NCBI GenBank assembly: GCA_003833135.1
Contig: QZLH01000535.1
Location: 21,058-31,282, forward strand
DNA from: Oehlia diaphana
Taxonomy: Eukaryota > Glomeromycota > Glomeromycetes > Glomerales > Glomeraceae
Direction of reading: 5' to 3'
Length of the DNA stretch: 10,225 bases
This document shows, in pieces, positions 8,545 to 10,225 of the stretch (positions are counted from its first letter, which is position 1; each line of letters starts with the position of its first letter). The translations under genes were made by a program, and so were the position numbers. The notes beneath the pieces were generated by a model. That model was given only the letters and a program-made list of their open reading frames with translations. It made no database searches and was not told the DNA's origin.

Positions 8545-8649
8545 ATTTTGTCTTCATTTCAGCCTTCGGATGTTTGGGAATTCACGTTTCTGTTTAGAAG
8601 GCCAAAAAAATGTGTGACGCGTCAGCTTTTTGACTCAGGATTTTATTTG
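8545..8649 (+). CDS. Possible coding exon, 35 codons (partial)
   Basis: This is the longest open exon of the transcript unit, lying between a TACTAAT...TTTGTAG acceptor and a GTAGTA donor. It reads ILSSFQPSDVWEFTFLFRR and then PKKCVTRQLFDSGFYL, a normal mix of residues unlike the low-complexity translations elsewhere in the window. Length is a multiple of three. The duplicate at 7050-7154 changes one Gln codon to TAG and one Arg to Lys. Neighbouring exons begin with related words (VPPSGFDLRLL at 8932; IPSGVKIW at 9084; ISSTGFGW at 9462), hinting at repeated domains. There is no start codon in the exon and no recognisable family. Coding status is uncertain. Confidence 0.35.
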
Positions 8650-8844
8650 GTAGTACTAAGACACCAATTTTTTATTAATTTTTTTATTTTAACGAACTTT
8701 ATTAAAAGTATATTTCTTTTTCTTTTTTAGGCGGTTCTTCAGCTCTTCAACAAGGGATTTTGGTAAGATAATATAGTTAACATTCATTTTTTCTTCTTTT
8801 GTTCTTTGTAGGTACTTTTTAGATTCCTTCTAATTACGTGATTA

Positions 8845-8918
8845 GATTTCGAAGTTTCATTTTAAAACTTCAAATCTTCAGTTTTTTTAAATTTTTTAAA
8901 GAAATGTTGCATTTCTTT
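8845..8918 (+). other. Paired hairpins in the fourth intron
   Basis: Near the donor, 8845-8849 plus 8851-8857 pair with 8865-8876 (12 bp, one bulged C). Near the acceptor, 8898-8906 pairs with 8910-8918 (9 bp, 3-nt loop). The substitution at 8851 (G in copy 2, A in copy 1) changes one pair of the first stem. Confidence 0.6.
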
Positions 8919-8992
8919 TTTATTTTTGTAGGTCCCTCCTTCTGGCTTTGATCTCAGATTGCTATTACGGGTGGTTTCAAAATATGGTTGGT

Positions 8993-9025
8993 AAAGTTTC
9001 GTAACGATTTTTGTTATGAAACTTT
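8993..9025 (+). other. Hairpin at the 5' end of the fifth intron
   Basis: The arms 8993-9005 and 9013-9025 form a 13-bp stem with a 7-nt loop starting two bases after the donor GT. In copy 1 (7499-7511 with 7519-7531) the stem is perfect; in copy 2 an A-to-G change leaves a G-U pair, so RNA pairing is kept. Confidence 0.7.
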
Positions 9026-9083
9026 AAATATTTTTTTTGCTTTTTTAAAGGAACGTTTCTAACGTTCTTTATTTCTTTTGTAG

Positions 9084-9631
9084 ATTCCATCTGGTGTTAA
9101 GATTTGGGTGTAGAATAGGTAAGTTTGCAACGTTTATGTTGCAAAACTGAATTTTTTTATTTTATTAATAGAAACGTTTTCTAATGTTTCATTTTTCTTT
9201 CTTGTAGAGTTCTTGAGGATTTATGAATCGAGTATTATTAGGAAGTGGAAATAGTAAGCCTCATTTTGAAACATATTATTTTTTTTATTTTGTTTATGTT
9301 ATAGAAACGATTTCTAATATTTCTTTTTTTCTTTTTGTAGATTTTCTTGACTTTTGGATGATATTACTAAACGGTAAGTTTTGTTATGAAATAAAACTTA
9401 AACCAGTTTAATTTTTTTAAATTACAACCATTTTAACATTTCTTTCAACTCTTAATTGTAGATTTCGTCTACAGGTTTTGGTTGGATACTAAAAATTGGA
9501 AATGATAAGTTTCTTTATGAAATTTACCGTATTTTTTAATTTTTTTTTTAGTAGAGACGTTAAATAGCATTTTTTTGTTATGTTTTTTGTAGGTTCTGAA
9601 GAATTCAATAAAAGTATTATAGTTTAAAATG
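9084..9631 (+). CDS. Possible chain of small coding exons (fragmentary)
   Basis: Exons at 9084-9118 and 9208-9253 join in frame (FHLVLRFGCRI, Glu across the junction, FLRIYESSIIRKWK). Exons at 9341-9373, 9462-9503 and 9593-9631 also join in frame (FLDFWMILLN, Asp, FVYRFWLDTKNWK, Cys, SEEFNKSIIV, then TAA at 9622-9625 region). The two groups are one base out of register unless the 9208 exon uses an alternative GTATTA donor at 9232. The link to the exon before 9084 creates TGA at the junction. The exon at 9462 shares TACTAAAAAT with the units at 5430-5957. This is a suggestive but broken reading frame. Confidence 0.3.
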
Positions 9632-9734
9632 GTATGTCTTCCTGCGAAAACTTTACAGTTTTGGTTTTGCTTTTTATGTTTTCTTATTAAGGATTGTTTT
9701 AGTTACTAACAATTCTTTTGCTTTTATTTTATAG

Positions 9735-10050
9735 AATTAAAAAAGAATAACAAAGTAATTAGATAGATTTTTATAATACAAATTAAATAATATAATCATT
9801 ATTAAGTAAAGCAATAAAATGATATTTTTAACAATAAAAAAATATAAAGTTATTTAATAGTGAAACAATACAACATTTAACTATAAATAATATAACGTTA
9901 TTTAACCTGTAGTGATAATTATCGATAGGGATAAATATCGATTTTTAACTGTATGGATGTTTATTGTTAATTAAACCTGATTTATCCATATCGATACTAC
10001 TCGACGAGTGTGATTATTATCGATAAATATCACATTTTATAAAATAATGT
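9735..10050. other. AT-rich right subterminal region of the TIR element
   Basis: After the last acceptor (9734) comes very AT-rich sequence with no open frame. From 9911 on it is rich in atcgata words (9921, 9937, 9991 and 10019 regions), matching the texture of the left subterminal region 6165-6310. Such clustered motifs often serve as transposase binding sites; that role is inferred here. Confidence 0.5.
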
Positions 10051-10109
10051 GATAAACATCGATAAATTGATATATATCGCTATATATCACCTGAAAAAAT
10101 TTCCTGATG
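10051..10109. repeat. Right terminal inverted repeat
   Basis: Reverse complement of the left terminal repeat, ending cctgatg at 10103-10109. Just inside lies a further imperfect palindrome, atcacatt (10029-10036) with aatgtgat (10046-10053). Confidence 0.85.
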
Positions 10110-10143
10110 TTTATAGTAAACAATAATATTAAAATTCAAAGTT

Positions 10144-10215
10144 AACGAACTCCGCATCCAGTGATTCAATTTTTATGATCTTTATACGGTTGGATTCAGC
10201 TCATCGAGAGGATTC
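10144..10215. repeat. Fragment resembling the core of the MITE at 862-1168
   Basis: The order acgaa.., caattt..atgatcttt, agctcatcgagag parallels acgaatatctc.., ccaatttgaatgatcttt, agctcaatgagag at 959-1029. Similarity is partial but colinear over about 70 bp. The window ends before the element's far terminus could be seen. Confidence 0.5.
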
Positions 10216-10225
10216 CAATGATATG

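Larger units (their letters stand above)
7719..9211 (+). repeat. Tandem duplicate, copy 2
   Basis: 1493 bp matching copy 1. It carries an extra 10 bp near 7856 (taactggaaa region). Unlike copy 1, it runs on without a break into the remaining exons and the right end of the element, so it is the copy that belongs to the complete transcript unit. Confidence 0.95.
8474..9734 (+). other. Multi-intron transcript unit with very short exons
   Basis: Predicted introns, all plus strand: 8474-8544, 8650-8730, 8763-8811, 8838-8931, 8991-9083, 9119-9207, 9254-9340, 9374-9461, about 9504-9592, and 9632-9734. Most have GTAAGT-like donors, CTAAC/CTAAT or TACTAAT branch sites (8520-8526, 9059-9063, 9181-9185) and TTTGTAG acceptors. 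The donors at 8650 (gtagta) and 8838 (gtgatt) are weaker, and the one near 9504 reads GATAAG. Exons are 105, 32, 26, 59, 35, 46, 33, about 42 and 39 nt. From the fifth intron on, exon starts are 121-142 bp apart, as if built by tandem duplication of one exon-intron unit. No single frame stays open throughout, so this may be a micro-exon pseudogene or a spliced non-coding RNA. I do not recognise a protein family. Confidence 0.5.
6122..10109 (+). mobile_element. TIR-bounded non-autonomous element with intron-rich transcript unit
   Basis: The 59-bp ends match in inverted orientation at 56 of 59 positions, and identity stops exactly at 6122 and 10109 (catcagg / cctgatg). The flanks share only ttt on each side, so a 3-bp target duplication is possible but weak. 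Subterminal regions are dense in TATCGATA-like motifs and share a direct 25-bp block (6261-6285 and 9914-9938, 23 matches). No transposase is visible on either strand. The interior is a CT-rich tract followed by many short exons and introns on the plus strand. As assembled it is about 4.0 kb, but 1.48 kb is duplicated around an N at 7718; without that the element is about 2.5 kb. Superfamily not determined. Confidence 0.8.

Noticed and set aside
6122..10109. PIF/Harbinger, Mutator or hAT assignment of the TIR element
   Set aside because: No transposase is present, the flanks give at most a 3-bp ttt match that does not fit a TWA target, and no 8-9-bp duplication is visible, so no superfamily can be named.

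Overview
This is a very AT-rich, gene-poor eukaryotic window made almost entirely of transposon remains and repeat arrays. Spliceosomal-type introns (GTAAGT donors, CTAAC/TACTAAT branch sites, U-rich TTTGTAG acceptors), a pogo/Tigger-like transposase relic, CT-rich promoter-like tracts and degenerate TCGA and AAGCT repeats suggest a repeat-rich fungus. An arbuscular mycorrhizal fungus (Glomeromycotina) fits best. That assignment is inference from general character, not from a marker gene. No intact protein-coding gene, tRNA or rRNA was found.

Layout. 1-300: 19-bp tandem repeats ending in a perfect 20-bp palindrome. 442-2419 (minus strand): a decayed pogo-like DDE transposase with many in-frame stops, interrupted by a ~300-bp GC-richer MITE at about 862-1168. 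2540-2945: a long hairpin and 19-bp repeats. 2957-3360: degenerate AAGCT/TGGCT and AT-rich repeats. 3361-5075: an array of ~50-bp hairpin units, split by a probable 1.1-kb solo LTR (3793-4899). 5076-5290: TCGA-type inverted repeats. 5430-5957: a tandem array of ~125-bp units that each look like a short exon plus a short intron. 6122-10109: an element bounded by 59-bp terminal inverted repeats (56/59 identical).

The TIR element is the most interesting part. It has no transposase, but on the plus strand it has a CT-rich promoter-like tract followed by about ten introns (49-103 nt, most 87-94 nt) separating exons of only 26-105 nt. Several introns carry one hairpin just after the 5' splice site and a second one holding the branch-site sequence. 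The left 1.48 kb of the element occurs twice in tandem (6234-7717 and 7719-9211, about 98% identical), and the single N in the window (7718) lies exactly at the junction. An unmerged allelic or paralogous overlap is therefore a serious alternative to a real duplication. If so, the true element would be about 2.5 kb.

The exon-intron period inside the element (121-142 bp) matches the period of the array just outside its left end, and both carry a TACTAAAAAT / 'TKN' exon motif, so the two may descend from one ancestral exon-intron unit. Coding potential is weak. One 35-codon exon reads like protein and short chains of exons keep frame, but no single uninterrupted reading frame could be assembled.
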